This document shows, one piece after another, positions 1 to 7,852 of a DNA stretch of 64,000 nucleotides. The stretch is from Bacteroidota bacterium. Its GTDB lineage: Bacteria; Bacteroidota; Bacteroidia; NS11-12g; UBA9320. The stretch's first letter is position 1, and every line of letters starts with the position of its first letter. The stretch is taken from NCBI GenBank assembly GCA_002746305.1, contig NVWV01000013.1, positions 41,445 to 105,444 on the forward strand, read 5' to 3'. The translations under genes and the position numbers were made by a program. A model generated the notes under the pieces. It did not search any database and was not told where the DNA came from. It worked only from the letters and a program-made list of their open reading frames with translations.

Positions 1-977
1 GCAATTCTAGCGGCCTTACTTACATAACTCGTTTTGCCATCCAAATCTTTATGTGTGTAGCTTAGCCTTTTGTCATCAAACATATTATATCCAAGAGATG
101 AGCTAATAAGGTCGATCCCCATACTGTCTGCAAGTTCAGCAGCCTTGCACCAGTTAAGTTCTTCAAGAGGATATTCACTTGATCCGTATTCGGTTCTAAA
201 CAATGTAACACCAGCATTGGGAGCAGACCCAATGTACTTTCCCTTATCATAAGCACCAAAACATGAGGCACAAGCTGTACCATGGTTATCACTGCTTATT
301 ACGTTATTGTCTAGACCTGCCACATCATAACCATATGTTAGCAACCCATTGGACTGATGTTTGAGGAAGGCAGGTATTTTGTCAATGTTTCTAAATCCTG
401 CATCAAAAATGGCAATTTCAATCCCTTTACCACTAAAGCCATTTTGATGTAACTCCACAACACCTATTTGATTATTTTGATGATATGATACTCCATAGTC
501 CTCAATAGTTAATTGGGTTGTAGACATATCACTTTCTTTCAACTTAAGCCGAGGTTTTGAGAAGTTGGGTTGTTCAACATCAAGATCTTTTTCTCCAATA
601 CCCACATATTTTACCATGTCCACAAAGGGAAGTTCTAGTAATTCGTCAAGATTTTCTTTATCCGCAGATATGACTGCTGCATTGTGCCATTTGAGGGTAT
701 ATCTCAAGTGTAAGAGAGTATCTTTTAGTATTTCATTAATATAGTTTCGGTTTACAGGGAAATCATCCTTGTTTGTTGGGATGTTATACTTTGTCCGTCT
801 TTCAATAGCTTTTTTCCCGAGCCACTGTTCTGGTGAGCCAATTGAGTCTTTTTGATTAAATTTAACATAAAACACATTGGTGTTTTGGGCGTAAGACCCA
901 TAAAAGCAAAATATTAGAATAAAAATGAATGCTCTACCAATTGCTTTGATAGAAGGTTTTAATGTATTCTGTACCAT
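1..977 (-). CDS. S8 (subtilisin-like) serine peptidase, 3' end outside window
   Basis: Predicted secreted subtilisin-family protease; only the first 325 or so codons are in the window and the frame stays open at base 1. The ATG at 977-975 gives a basic N-terminus followed by a hydrophobic signal peptide (AFIFILIFCFYGSYAQ). After a propeptide-like region, the catalytic Asp lies in IAIFDAGF and the catalytic His in DNHGTACAS; DLISSSLGY fits the region before the oxyanion site. The Ser motif (GTSMATP type) should lie just beyond the left edge. The gene overlaps the end of the upstream lipoprotein gene by 44 bp, so it is the last visible gene of a three-gene operon. A C-terminal T9SS domain is likely for such proteins but cannot be seen. 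The family call is firm; the substrate is unknown. Confidence 0.85.
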   Translation of the reverse strand, partial: MVQNTLKPSIKAIGRAFIFILIFCFYGSYAQNTNVFYVKFNQKDSIGSPEQWLGKKAIERRTKYNIPTNKDDFPVNRNYINEILKDTLLHLRYTLKWHNAAVISADKENLDELLELPFVDMVKYVGIGEKDLDVEQPNFSKPRLKLKESDMSTTQLTIEDYGVSYHQNNQIGVVELHQNGFSGKGIEIAIFDAGFRNIDKIPAFLKHQSNGLLTYGYDVAGLDNNVISSDNHGTACASCFGAYDKGKYIGSAPNAGVTLFRTEYGSSEYPLEELNWCKAAELADSMGIDLISSSLGYNMFDDKRLSYTHKDLDGKTSYVSKAARI

Positions 978-1602
978 CTTTGTATTTTCCTGGTTGGGTT
1001 TCATAGTCTGCAAATATTCGTTCAATAAGACCAATGCTATCTGCATATACTTCTTGTTCGATGTTTGTAAAGAAAGGGTCTTGATCATTTCCTAAATCCA
1101 CAGTAACGGTGTTGAAAAAGATTATACCATTTAGTAAAGAGTCTGCCTCACCAATTTTACGCAGTCTTGCAGTTTGAAAAGGCTGGCTATTTAGCTCATT
1201 GGCATCCCAAGACTTCCTATCTTTAAATGGAAAACTCAACTTAACCTTACGTTCATTATTTTCAGTTCTCTCGGCACTGTATACGTTCTTCTGAATAGTA
1301 GCAAAATGAGTAAATTTCCAAGTAATTCCACTGTCTATAGATGTTTCAATCCGTAACTTATACGTTTCTGTTATTGAACCTTCTATGAGTGCATCGATAG
1401 TTTCTCGTTGTAAAAATAAAGAGGTATCTGTTTTTGACAAAAAGGCGTCATGATTTAGTTCCGCAACAGAGTAGATGATATACTTTTCTAATTCAATGGG
1501 GAAATAGGTTGGACCTATTATCGGTGACGGATCCTCTACTCGTTTACAGGCACTAACCCAAACCAATAATAGAAGGAAGTATATGAGAATACTATTTTTC
1601 AA
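934..1602 (-). CDS. Lipoprotein, paralogue of its upstream neighbour
   Basis: Predicted outer-envelope lipoprotein of unknown function. I prefer the TTG start at 1602-1600, which overlaps the previous stop by 11 bp and gives a perfect lipoprotein signal (LKNSILIYFLLLLVWVSAC, Cys about residue 20). A GTG at 1644 would add 14 residues before it. The mature protein resembles the upstream gene product in its layout: an early Y-P-E-Y segment, a K-x-W-D/xN-xN/Q-P stretch in the middle, and a C-terminal segment with E-x-Y-A-x-x-x-G-L-x-x-R followed by G-T-x-Y. The two therefore look like tandem duplicates. It sits directly before the S8 protease gene and overlaps it, so co-expression is likely. No enzymatic motif is visible. 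Confidence 0.75.
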   Translation of the reverse strand: MKNSILIYFLLLLVWVSACKRVEDPSPIIGPTYFPIELEKYIIYSVAELNHDAFLSKTDTSLFLQRETIDALIEGSITETYKLRIETSIDSGITWKFTHFATIQKNVYSAERTENNERKVKLSFPFKDRKSWDANELNSQPFQTARLRKIGEADSLLNGIIFFNTVTVDLGNDQDPFFTNIEQEVYADSIGLIERIFADYETQPGKYKDGTEYIKTFYQSNW

Positions 1603-2260
1603 AAGATTTAAGTACAAATGTATACTTTGTGCCTTTTGGGTCACTACTTTCTACATTAGAAATATTCTCAACTTCTCGTTTTACTAAACCCATATTGGCA
1701 GCATAAGTTTCACGAACAAACCGTCTGTTTATTGCATTGATTTCCTGTTCCTGAAAAACAGTTGACACACTATCCAAATTGTATGGTCCAATTATAGCTG
1801 GAATGTGAATTTCTTCAAAGAAAGATTCTAGTCTAGGTTTATTGTTAAACTGATTGCCGTCCCATTCCTTATTCAACGATATTGGGAATGTGATTGGAAG
1901 ATTTGTCTCATCACGAATTGTTCTAAGAACTTCTGTCGATGTTTTGATTTCACTGAAATTTTCTTTGAACAGCCATGGACTAAAACTATCGACCTTAGTT
2001 TCTCTTTTGATTAAGAACGCAATTCGTTCTTGATTGTCCATAAATGAAGATATTACTGTATGTCGTGCTAAAAACCGAAAGGTGTCTGGTTTTTGGGTTC
2101 CATTGCCGTAAAAGACAATACTATCAACCTCATATGTCCAAGTATTACCTATTTCAAGAGGTTGATACTTAGAGCTATGATTGATATTAGGGACAATTGC
2201 ATTCTTCCGGCATCCAGATGCAATGGTCAATAGAAATAATATAGCGTAAAACGATCTCAT
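1592..2260 (-). CDS. Lipoprotein, first gene of protease operon
   Basis: Predicted lipoprotein of about 222 residues. The ATG at 2260 gives MRSFYAILFLLTIASGCRK, a short signal peptide with a lipobox ending at Cys17; a TTG at 2272 would add four residues. The mature part is mostly beta-type and polar (LEIGNTWTYEVDSIVFYG near the start) and ends with a KGTKYTFVLKSF tail. It shares several aligned features with the next gene (RETYAANMGLVKREVE here, EVYADSIGLIERIF there). An NTWTYEV-like opening is common in Bacteroidetes lipoproteins of unknown function. It is the promoter-proximal gene of the lipoprotein-lipoprotein-protease operon and is divergent from folD. Function unknown. Confidence 0.75.
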   Translation of the reverse strand: MRSFYAILFLLTIASGCRKNAIVPNINHSSKYQPLEIGNTWTYEVDSIVFYGNGTQKPDTFRFLARHTVISSFMDNQERIAFLIKRETKVDSFSPWLFKENFSEIKTSTEVLRTIRDETNLPITFPISLNKEWDGNQFNNKPRLESFFEEIHIPAIIGPYNLDSVSTVFQEQEINAINRRFVRETYAANMGLVKREVENISNVESSDPKGTKYTFVLKSFEK

Positions 2261-2326
2261 ATTATATTTCAATGCAAAAATACAGTTAAGTTATATGCAA
2301 CACTTCACAATAGAAGTATAATTCTA

Positions 2327-2334
2327 TATTTTTG
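2327..2334 (+). promoter_or_regulatory. Promoter -7 element for folD
   Basis: TATTTTTG matches the Bacteroidetes -7 consensus TAnnTTTG and ends only 7 nt before the folD ATG. No TTG is seen at the expected -33 spacing. If it is used, the transcript would be leaderless or nearly so. Confidence 0.4.
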
Positions 2335-2341
2335 ACCGCTT

Positions 2342-3217
2342 ATGACAACAATCTTAGATGGTAAGACTTTGGCACTCAAACTAAGAGGCCAAATAAAGGA
2401 GAAAGTAGATAAGTTTAAATCAGAAGGGCACAGGGCTCCGCATTTAGCTGCTATCTTGGTTGGGGAAGATGGAGCAAGTAAGACTTATGTTGCAAGTAAG
2501 GAGCGAGATTGTGATTTTGTTGGGTTCAAAAGTAGTGTTCACAAGCTACCTGCTGACACCTCTGAAGAAGATCTTCTTAATCTAATAAGTAGTATAAATA
2601 ATGATGAAGATATAGATGGACTTATAGTTCAACTTCCAGTTCCTAAACATATTAATGCCACAAAGGTTACGGAGGCTATTAATTATGAAATAGATGTAGA
2701 TGGTTTTCATACAATTAGCGTAGGTAAGCTTACTAAAAATGAGGATACGTTTATTTCTGCAACTCCTTTTGGGGTTATAATGATGTTGGAGGATTACGGT
2801 ATTGAGACCAAGGGTAAGAGTTGTGTTGTCGTTGGAAGAAGCAATATAGTTGGCAGACCGATGAGCATATTAATGAGTCAAGGAGGCCGAGATGCTACTG
2901 TAACGGTTTGTCATAGATATACACCAAATGTTGGTGAATTCACCAAAAATGCGGACATTGTTATAGTTGCTGTTGGTATTCCTGATTTTTTGAAAGTTGA
3001 TATGGTAAAAGAAGGTGCTGTAATTGTAGATGTAGGCATTACTAGAGTAGATGCGGACAATAAAAGGGGGTATGTACTCAAGGGAGATGTTGACTACGAG
3101 AATGTTAAGGATAAAACAAGTGCAATAACTCCAGTTCCAGGTGGAGTTGGTCCAATGACCAGATATGGGCTACTCTTTAATACATTAAAAAGCTATAAAA
3201 AGAAATTAAATCTATGA
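2342..3217 (+). CDS. folD: Bifunctional methylenetetrahydrofolate dehydrogenase / methenyltetrahydrofolate cyclohydrolase
   Basis: Cytoplasmic enzyme of one-carbon metabolism that interconverts 5,10-methylene-, methenyl- and 10-formyl-tetrahydrofolate using NADP(H). The 291-residue length is normal for FolD. Visible signatures are the catalytic Tyr/Lys segment (YVASKERDC, around residue 52), the GLIVQLPVPKH substrate loop near residue 100, the nucleotide-binding VVGRSNIVGRPMSILM near residue 165 and the C-terminal PVPGGVGPMTRYGLL signature. The ATG start fits the conserved N-terminus. It overlaps queE by 4 bp (ATGA), so the two are translationally coupled. No riboswitch-like leader is present. 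Confidence 0.97.
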   Translation: MTTILDGKTLALKLRGQIKEKVDKFKSEGHRAPHLAAILVGEDGASKTYVASKERDCDFVGFKSSVHKLPADTSEEDLLNLISSINNDEDIDGLIVQLPVPKHINATKVTEAINYEIDVDGFHTISVGKLTKNEDTFISATPFGVIMMLEDYGIETKGKSCVVVGRSNIVGRPMSILMSQGGRDATVTVCHRYTPNVGEFTKNADIVIVAVGIPDFLKVDMVKEGAVIVDVGITRVDADNKRGYVLKGDVDYENVKDKTSAITPVPGGVGPMTRYGLLFNTLKSYKKKLNL

Positions 3218-3813
3218 ATGAATTTCCAGTGATGGAATATTTCTATTCCATTCAAGGTGAAGGTGTATATGCAGGACAATCTGCATTTTTTATTCGACTG
3301 GGTGGATGTGATGTTGGATGTGTATGGTGCGATGTAAAAGACAGTTGGGATGCTGAAAAACATCCATTGAAATCTATTGATTTCTTAGTGACTGAAGCTA
3401 AGAAACATCCAAGCAGAATTCTTATTCTTACGGGAGGTGAGCCCGCTATGTATGATCTGACTGAAATTACTAAAGCATTTCATAATGAAGGGTTTAGGGT
3501 GCATTTAGAAACCAGTGGAGCATATGAACTAATTGGTGACTTTGATTGGGTGACCTTCTCCCCCAAGAAGTTTAAAGCACCAATACTCTCTGCTGCTGCC
3601 CAAGCAGATGAGTTGAAAATAGTGGTGTTTAATAAGAGTGATATTGCATGGGCAGAGACACATCAAACAATGGTGCCTGATAACTGTAAGCTATATCTTC
3701 AACCTGAATGGGACAAAAGAGAAGTAACAGAAAAAATAATTTTCGATTATGTACTTGCTAATCCCAACTGGTACATAAGTCTACAAACGCATAAGTACCT
3801 TGGAGTAGATTAA
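3214..3813 (+). CDS. queE: 7-carboxy-7-deazaguanine synthase (radical SAM)
   Basis: Radical SAM enzyme that rearranges 6-carboxy-tetrahydropterin to 7-carboxy-7-deazaguanine in queuosine biosynthesis. Cluster ligands Cys32, Cys36 and Cys39 form the CxxxCxxC motif in GGCDVGCVWCD; SIQGEGVYAGQ near the N-terminus and LILTGGEPAM near residue 72 are typical QueE segments. The 199 residues match the short Bacteroidetes form. It starts inside the folD stop and ends 4 bp into the end of the convergent phosphatase-like gene. No preQ1-type leader is visible. Confidence 0.93.
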   Translation: MNEFPVMEYFYSIQGEGVYAGQSAFFIRLGGCDVGCVWCDVKDSWDAEKHPLKSIDFLVTEAKKHPSRILILTGGEPAMYDLTEITKAFHNEGFRVHLETSGAYELIGDFDWVTFSPKKFKAPILSAAAQADELKIVVFNKSDIAWAETHQTMVPDNCKLYLQPEWDKREVTEKIIFDYVLANPNWYISLQTHKYLGVD

Positions 3814-4139
3814 ATACTTATTTTAGCCTCAAGTAATTCGAGTAATTCTGGGTTGTAGTATCCAAAATGGTCAAGTATGTTTAGCACTTTTATCTTTTTG
3901 CCTAGTTTTAATCTTGAAAATGTTTTGATTGCCTTTTTGTGTTTTGGTTCCATTACATATATAACTTCGGCCCAATTTAGATCTTCTTCATTTAGATAGT
4001 TTGTCCCTTCTTTTTGGCAAATTGCTTTATTGGTTCCTACGGATCTAAATTCAATGTCTGGATATTTCTGAGAAAAGTAGTCTTCGGCGGTTTTAGACCG
4101 TTCAATGTTTGCCGAACAGACGAATAAAATGAGGTTCAT
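3810..4139 (-). CDS. Low-molecular-weight protein-tyrosine-phosphatase-like protein
   Basis: Small (109 aa) protein with the phosphatase signature C-x5-R-S at the N-terminus (FVCSANIERSKTAEDYF; Cys8, Arg14), followed by a VGTNKAICQ segment. It matches the short COG4551-like predicted phosphatases found as stand-alone genes in many bacteria. Their true substrates are not established. It is the last gene of a minus-strand group with the DUF350-like and transglutaminase-like genes, separated from the former by 14 bp. The catalytic Cys and Arg are present, so activity is possible. The acidic loop near the C-terminus is LDHFGYY rather than the classic DP pair. Confidence 0.75.
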   Translation of the reverse strand: MNLILFVCSANIERSKTAEDYFSQKYPDIEFRSVGTNKAICQKEGTNYLNEEDLNWAEVIYVMEPKHKKAIKTFSRLKLGKKIKVLNILDHFGYYNPELLELLEAKISI

Positions 4140-4153
4140 ATAGAGCTGGTAGC

Positions 4154-4669
4154 CTATTTTGGAGGAAGGTCAGGATAAGGAACTAGGGATTCAACTAAAA
4201 GAATAATTCCTCCTTTCGTCATTAAGGCTAAGACCACAATAATTATAGACACTGTTAATCCAACACCTATATTATTGTTTTTTATCTCTTTTAGTTCATC
4301 AAGCGGAGTCATATAGGTGTAGGTGTATACTCCAATCATGCTAATAATAATTGAAGAGATGTAAGCAATAGCAATATAAAGTCCTCCATATCCAACAAAT
4401 TGAAGAATCAATTGGGCTGTTGAAATATTGGTATCTGAAAGAAGTCTGAATGCATCAATTATGGGTTGTATAACTCCACTAACTACATAACCTACAGAAA
4501 AAAGAACACCAGTAATAAGAATGTTGTAAGCAGTATTTCCATGGTTTATGGCCAATACTTTTTGACCATAAATTGTAATGAGTCTATAGGTAAGAAGAAG
4601 AATTAAAATTCCACATCCCAAAGATGAAATAATCTCGATTGCTCCAAGTAAGGCGACTTTTGTATTCAT
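4154..4669 (-). CDS. DUF350-like inner-membrane protein
   Basis: Integral membrane protein of 171 residues with about four hydrophobic segments (around 8-28, 45-65, 90-112 and 130-155). The segment NHGNTAYNILITGVLFSVGY fits the repeat of DUF350 proteins, which carry N-x-A-x-x-I-x-x-x-G in paired two-helix units. DUF350 genes often lie next to transglutaminase-like or spermidine-synthase-like genes, and here a transglutaminase-like gene ends 4 bp upstream. The molecular role of the family is unknown. Confidence 0.65.
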   Translation of the reverse strand: MNTKVALLGAIEIISSLGCGILILLLTYRLITIYGQKVLAINHGNTAYNILITGVLFSVGYVVSGVIQPIIDAFRLLSDTNISTAQLILQFVGYGGLYIAIAYISSIIISMIGVYTYTYMTPLDELKEIKNNNIGVGLTVSIIIVVLALMTKGGIILLVESLVPYPDLPPK

Positions 4670-4673
4670 ATTA

Positions 4674-5456
4674 TTACTGTAAAGTTATATCCCATTTTGA
4701 TATATCGTTCATTTCTGGAGGTAACATCCCAATGTCCCATCCTGTGTTTGTTGTTTCCCATAGGTAGTATTTTATGCCATTTTTTACTATGTGATCTCCT
4801 GATGCAGGTATATCAAGTCCTATAATTGAATGTCTATACGCATTACTTGTTAATAGTATGGGGTGATAACCAAGTTCCTTTAACAAAGTGTATAAGGTAA
4901 GCGTACGTGTGTCACAGTCTCCTTGATGAGTATACAGAAATTCAGTTGGAGTATAAAGTCCCCATTTTACATCGTCTATACATGGGCCTACATGATCATC
5001 ACATGATTCATTCCACAAGACATATGAGTAGGGGATGTCTTGTATCATAGTTACAACTGTTTTTGCAAAATCACTTCGATTTAGATGTTCAGATACCTGC
5101 AATTCTTTCAAAGAATCAATCATAAATGTGATCTTATTTTTTTCGTTGAGGTAGATTTTTTTGTAGATGTATGGCCATATGTCTGTTCCTTCCTTCAAGT
5201 GATTTGTTTTTAAAGAAACATCACGGTATAACCAACTCAGTGTATAGTCTGTGCTGGTCATCGTATAGCTCAAACAGTACAAATTATAATCTAGATCAGC
5301 CCATTTTAGCTGAGCAGCAATCCCATCATCCATTACGGATAAATATTCAGAACATTTATCTTCATTATCGGATTTCTTATTTGCCGAGCTGATTAGAATA
5401 ACAAGCATTAATCCTCCAAGTAGAGTTCCTAAAAGAAAAGGATGTTTAATTTTCAA
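4674..5456 (-). CDS. Transglutaminase-like (cysteine protease fold) membrane-anchored protein
   Basis: Predicted envelope protein with one N-terminal membrane segment (residues 8-23) and a transglutaminase-type domain. The triad is recognisable: Cys181 in THQGDCDTRTLTLYTLL, His209 in YRHSIIGLD, and an acidic residue in the LWETTNTGWDIG segment, where GWDIG is typical. A second Cys pair (152, 159) precedes the catalytic one and could form a disulfide. The start is TTG at 5456. It lies between hmgA (33 bp) and the DUF350-like gene (4 bp) on the same strand. Whether it hydrolyses or crosslinks peptides is unknown. Confidence 0.75.
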   Translation of the reverse strand: MKIKHPFLLGTLLGGLMLVILISSANKKSDNEDKCSEYLSVMDDGIAAQLKWADLDYNLYCLSYTMTSTDYTLSWLYRDVSLKTNHLKEGTDIWPYIYKKIYLNEKNKITFMIDSLKELQVSEHLNRSDFAKTVVTMIQDIPYSYVLWNESCDDHVGPCIDDVKWGLYTPTEFLYTHQGDCDTRTLTLYTLLKELGYHPILLTSNAYRHSIIGLDIPASGDHIVKNGIKYYLWETTNTGWDIGMLPPEMNDISKWDITLQ

Positions 5457-5489
5457 TAGTCAAATGTAGGAAATTATAAAGGCTATTGC

Positions 5490-6644
5490 TTATAACCAAT
5501 GCAAGTGATAATCCTTTATTTCTAACTCCATTGCAGCTTTGGTAACGCGTAATGGCTTAAAGGTATCAATCATTACAGCTAATTCTCCAGTTTCTTTTTT
5601 ACCAATACTTGCTTCAGCTGCTCCAGGTGTTGGTCCGTGGGGAATACCTCCCGGGTGAAGACTCATTTGACCGGGCTCTACATGACCTTTACTCATAAAC
5701 TGGCCATCCACATAGTACATCACCTCGTCACTATCTATATTACTGTGCCAATAAGGTGCAGGAATACTCAATGGGTGATAATCAAATAGCCGTGGTACAA
5801 AACTACAAATCACAAAATTGTGTCCTTCGAATGTTTGATGAATAGGAGGTGGCATGTGAATACGACCGGTGATAGGTTCAAAATCGTGAATGCTAAATAT
5901 AAATGGATAATGGAAGCCATCCCAACCGATTAAGCAAAAGGGATGGTACTTATACGTGTAAGGGTAAAGCTTATCTTCTTTCTTAGTTTTAATGACGAAT
6001 TCACCTTCTTCTATAATGGTTTCTAAATTCTTGGGTTGTTGAATATCACGTTCACAGAAAGGAGAGTGTTCCAGTAGTTGCCCACTTTTACCAGTGTAGT
6101 TTCTTGGATAAAGTATTGGACTATGACTCTCGGTAATAAGAAGTTTATTATCCTCAGTATCAAACTCCATTTGATAAATGACACCTCTAGGTACTATCAA
6201 GTAATCACCATATTTGAACTTGAGCTGTCCGTAGTTAGTACGGCATGTCCCACTACCTTTATGTACAAAAATTATTTCGTCACTATCGCCATTTTTATAA
6301 AAGTAATCCGTCATACTTTTTTTCGGACGAGCCATGCAGATTTGTAAATCGCTGTTAGTTAGAAGTATAACCCTACTTTCCAGATAATCATCTTTTGGAG
6401 CGACATTGAAATTTTGAAAGCTTCGATGTAGCATTTCCATCTCGCCAGCCAACTCTGGTTTGAGGTCAATTGGTTGATCCACTTTTAGAATGGCGGTTGG
6501 AGGATAGTGATGATATAAGAGACTATAACTGTTGCTGAACCCTTCTGTACTAAAAAGTTCTTCTTTATATAATTCTCCATCCGGTCTCCGGAACTGTGTG
6601 TGTCTTTTAGGTGGAATATCTCCTAGTTTATGGTAATGCGGCAT
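5490..6644 (-). CDS. hmgA: Homogentisate 1,2-dioxygenase
   Basis: Cytoplasmic non-haem iron dioxygenase that opens the ring of homogentisate to maleylacetoacetate in phenylalanine and tyrosine degradation. The 384-residue protein has the cupin-type layout of the shorter bacterial form. The region LHPGGIPHGPTPGAAE near residue 335 corresponds to the conserved HGP...E iron-site stretch; FVHKGSGTCRTNYG and RGVIYQMEF are earlier cupin segments. The start ATG fits the conserved MPHYHKLGDIPPKRHTQFR opening. Fumarylacetoacetase and other pathway genes are not in the window. A -7 promoter element lies 22 nt upstream. Confidence 0.92.
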   Translation of the reverse strand: MPHYHKLGDIPPKRHTQFRRPDGELYKEELFSTEGFSNSYSLLYHHYPPTAILKVDQPIDLKPELAGEMEMLHRSFQNFNVAPKDDYLESRVILLTNSDLQICMARPKKSMTDYFYKNGDSDEIIFVHKGSGTCRTNYGQLKFKYGDYLIVPRGVIYQMEFDTEDNKLLITESHSPILYPRNYTGKSGQLLEHSPFCERDIQQPKNLETIIEEGEFVIKTKKEDKLYPYTYKYHPFCLIGWDGFHYPFIFSIHDFEPITGRIHMPPPIHQTFEGHNFVICSFVPRLFDYHPLSIPAPYWHSNIDSDEVMYYVDGQFMSKGHVEPGQMSLHPGGIPHGPTPGAAEASIGKKETGELAVMIDTFKPLRVTKAAMELEIKDYHLHWL

Positions 6645-6666
6645 TCTAATTACTGTGCTTTGGTCA

Positions 6667-6674
6667 CAAAGATA
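6667..6674 (-). promoter_or_regulatory. Promoter -7 element for hmgA
   Basis: On the minus strand TATCTTTG (TAnnTTTG consensus) lies 22 nt before the hmgA ATG. No TTG is present 19 bp upstream, so this is a partial match. Confidence 0.4.
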
Positions 6675-6784
6675 ATGTTATGGCCGATTTAGGCTTTATG
6701 ATTTCTGTTAGTAGTTTTTCTTTCATATATCAATTAGAAAATACTTCTGACAAATCTCAATGCCAATGACCTCAGTCAATTTTA

Positions 6785-6792
6785 TACCTTTG
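6785..6792 (+). promoter_or_regulatory. Promoter -7 element for TPR lipoprotein
   Basis: TACCTTTG matches TAnnTTTG and ends 7 nt before the TTG start of the TPR gene, leaving almost no leader. No -33 TTG is seen at 19 bp. Confidence 0.35.
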
Positions 6793-6799
6793 TGGTACA

Positions 6800-7822
6800 T
6801 TGAAATACGTAGTTAGAATATTACTTTTTGGTTTTTGTATCGTTGGAATGTTTTCTACTGGATGCAACTGGTTTGTACCGATAGAACAAAGCCTTGCAAA
6901 TGACACTACCATTAGTTTAGAAGCTAGAGAATGGAGTAAAAAGATAGATGAATATCCTGATAATGTAGAATACTATACCTTAAGAGCTGATGTCTTTACT
7001 AAAGAAAGACGTTTTGATTTGGCTGCTAAGGATTATGAAATAGCTATCAAGCTTGAGCCAAACATTCCAGCTCACCACTATCGTTTAGGAGATGCACTAT
7101 TTGCAGATGATAAAACAACCCTTGCTTTGGATGAATATATAAAAGCGGAAGACATTAACCCCAATGATATTACCTCGGTTTTTAAACACGCTAAATTTCT
7201 TTATTTTGTAAGACAATTTGACAAGAGTAAAATCAAGTTTGGAAAGTTGTTGAATTTAAATCCAAGACATGCTCAGGGTCATTTTTTAATGGCTATGTTA
7301 AATAAAGAACATGGGGACACAACAACGGCTATTGCATATTTTGTAAAAACAATTGAACTTCTAGGGTCTGATTATAATAGTAGTATGCAACTAGCTCAGA
7401 TATACAATTTACAAGGGAACGCAGAGCAAGCACTTCAGTATTATGATAATGCTGTTAATATTGATGAGACCAGTGATGAAGCTTACTATGCCAGAGGGCT
7501 TTTCTATCAAAAAAATGGAGATAATGAGAAGGCCATGATTGATTATCAGAAGACAATAAATATTAACGAAACTCATTATCTAGCCTATTACAATGCAGGT
7601 AATATTCTTGCTGAAGATGGTAACTATACTAAAGCAATTGATCACTTTGAGATTTGTATCAGATTGAAAGGTGATTTTGCAAAAGCATTCAATAGAGTAG
7701 CTCAATGTTTTGAACTCTTAAAAAAGAATGAGCTTGCAGTACAGAATTATGAGAATTGTTTGCAAATAGACCCTAATTTTGCACTTGCCAAAGAAGGACT
7801 TACCAGACTTGGCACTTTATAG
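6800..7822 (+). CDS. Tetratricopeptide-repeat lipoprotein
   Basis: Envelope lipoprotein of 340 residues. The TTG start gives a signal peptide with lipobox FSTGC (Cys22). The rest is built of about eight TPR units, for example DVEYYTLRADVF-type and AHHYRLGDALFADDKTTLALDEY-type helices spaced every 34 residues. TPR stacks bind peptide segments of partner proteins, so this is likely a scaffold at the inner face of the outer membrane. It lies 30 bp before thrS on the same strand and could be read into the thrS-infC-rpmI-rplT group. No catalytic domain is seen and the partner is unknown. Confidence 0.8.
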   Translation: MKYVVRILLFGFCIVGMFSTGCNWFVPIEQSLANDTTISLEAREWSKKIDEYPDNVEYYTLRADVFTKERRFDLAAKDYEIAIKLEPNIPAHHYRLGDALFADDKTTLALDEYIKAEDINPNDITSVFKHAKFLYFVRQFDKSKIKFGKLLNLNPRHAQGHFLMAMLNKEHGDTTTAIAYFVKTIELLGSDYNSSMQLAQIYNLQGNAEQALQYYDNAVNIDETSDEAYYARGLFYQKNGDNEKAMIDYQKTININETHYLAYYNAGNILAEDGNYTKAIDHFEICIRLKGDFAKAFNRVAQCFELLKKNELAVQNYENCLQIDPNFALAKEGLTRLGTL

Positions 7823-7852
7823 TAAATAATCAAATCAAAAGACAAATACATT

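Noticed and set aside
2273..2341. Folate or preQ1 riboswitch before folD-queE
   Set aside because: The AT-rich spacer is too short and a -7 element ends 7 nt before the ATG, leaving no room for an aptamer.
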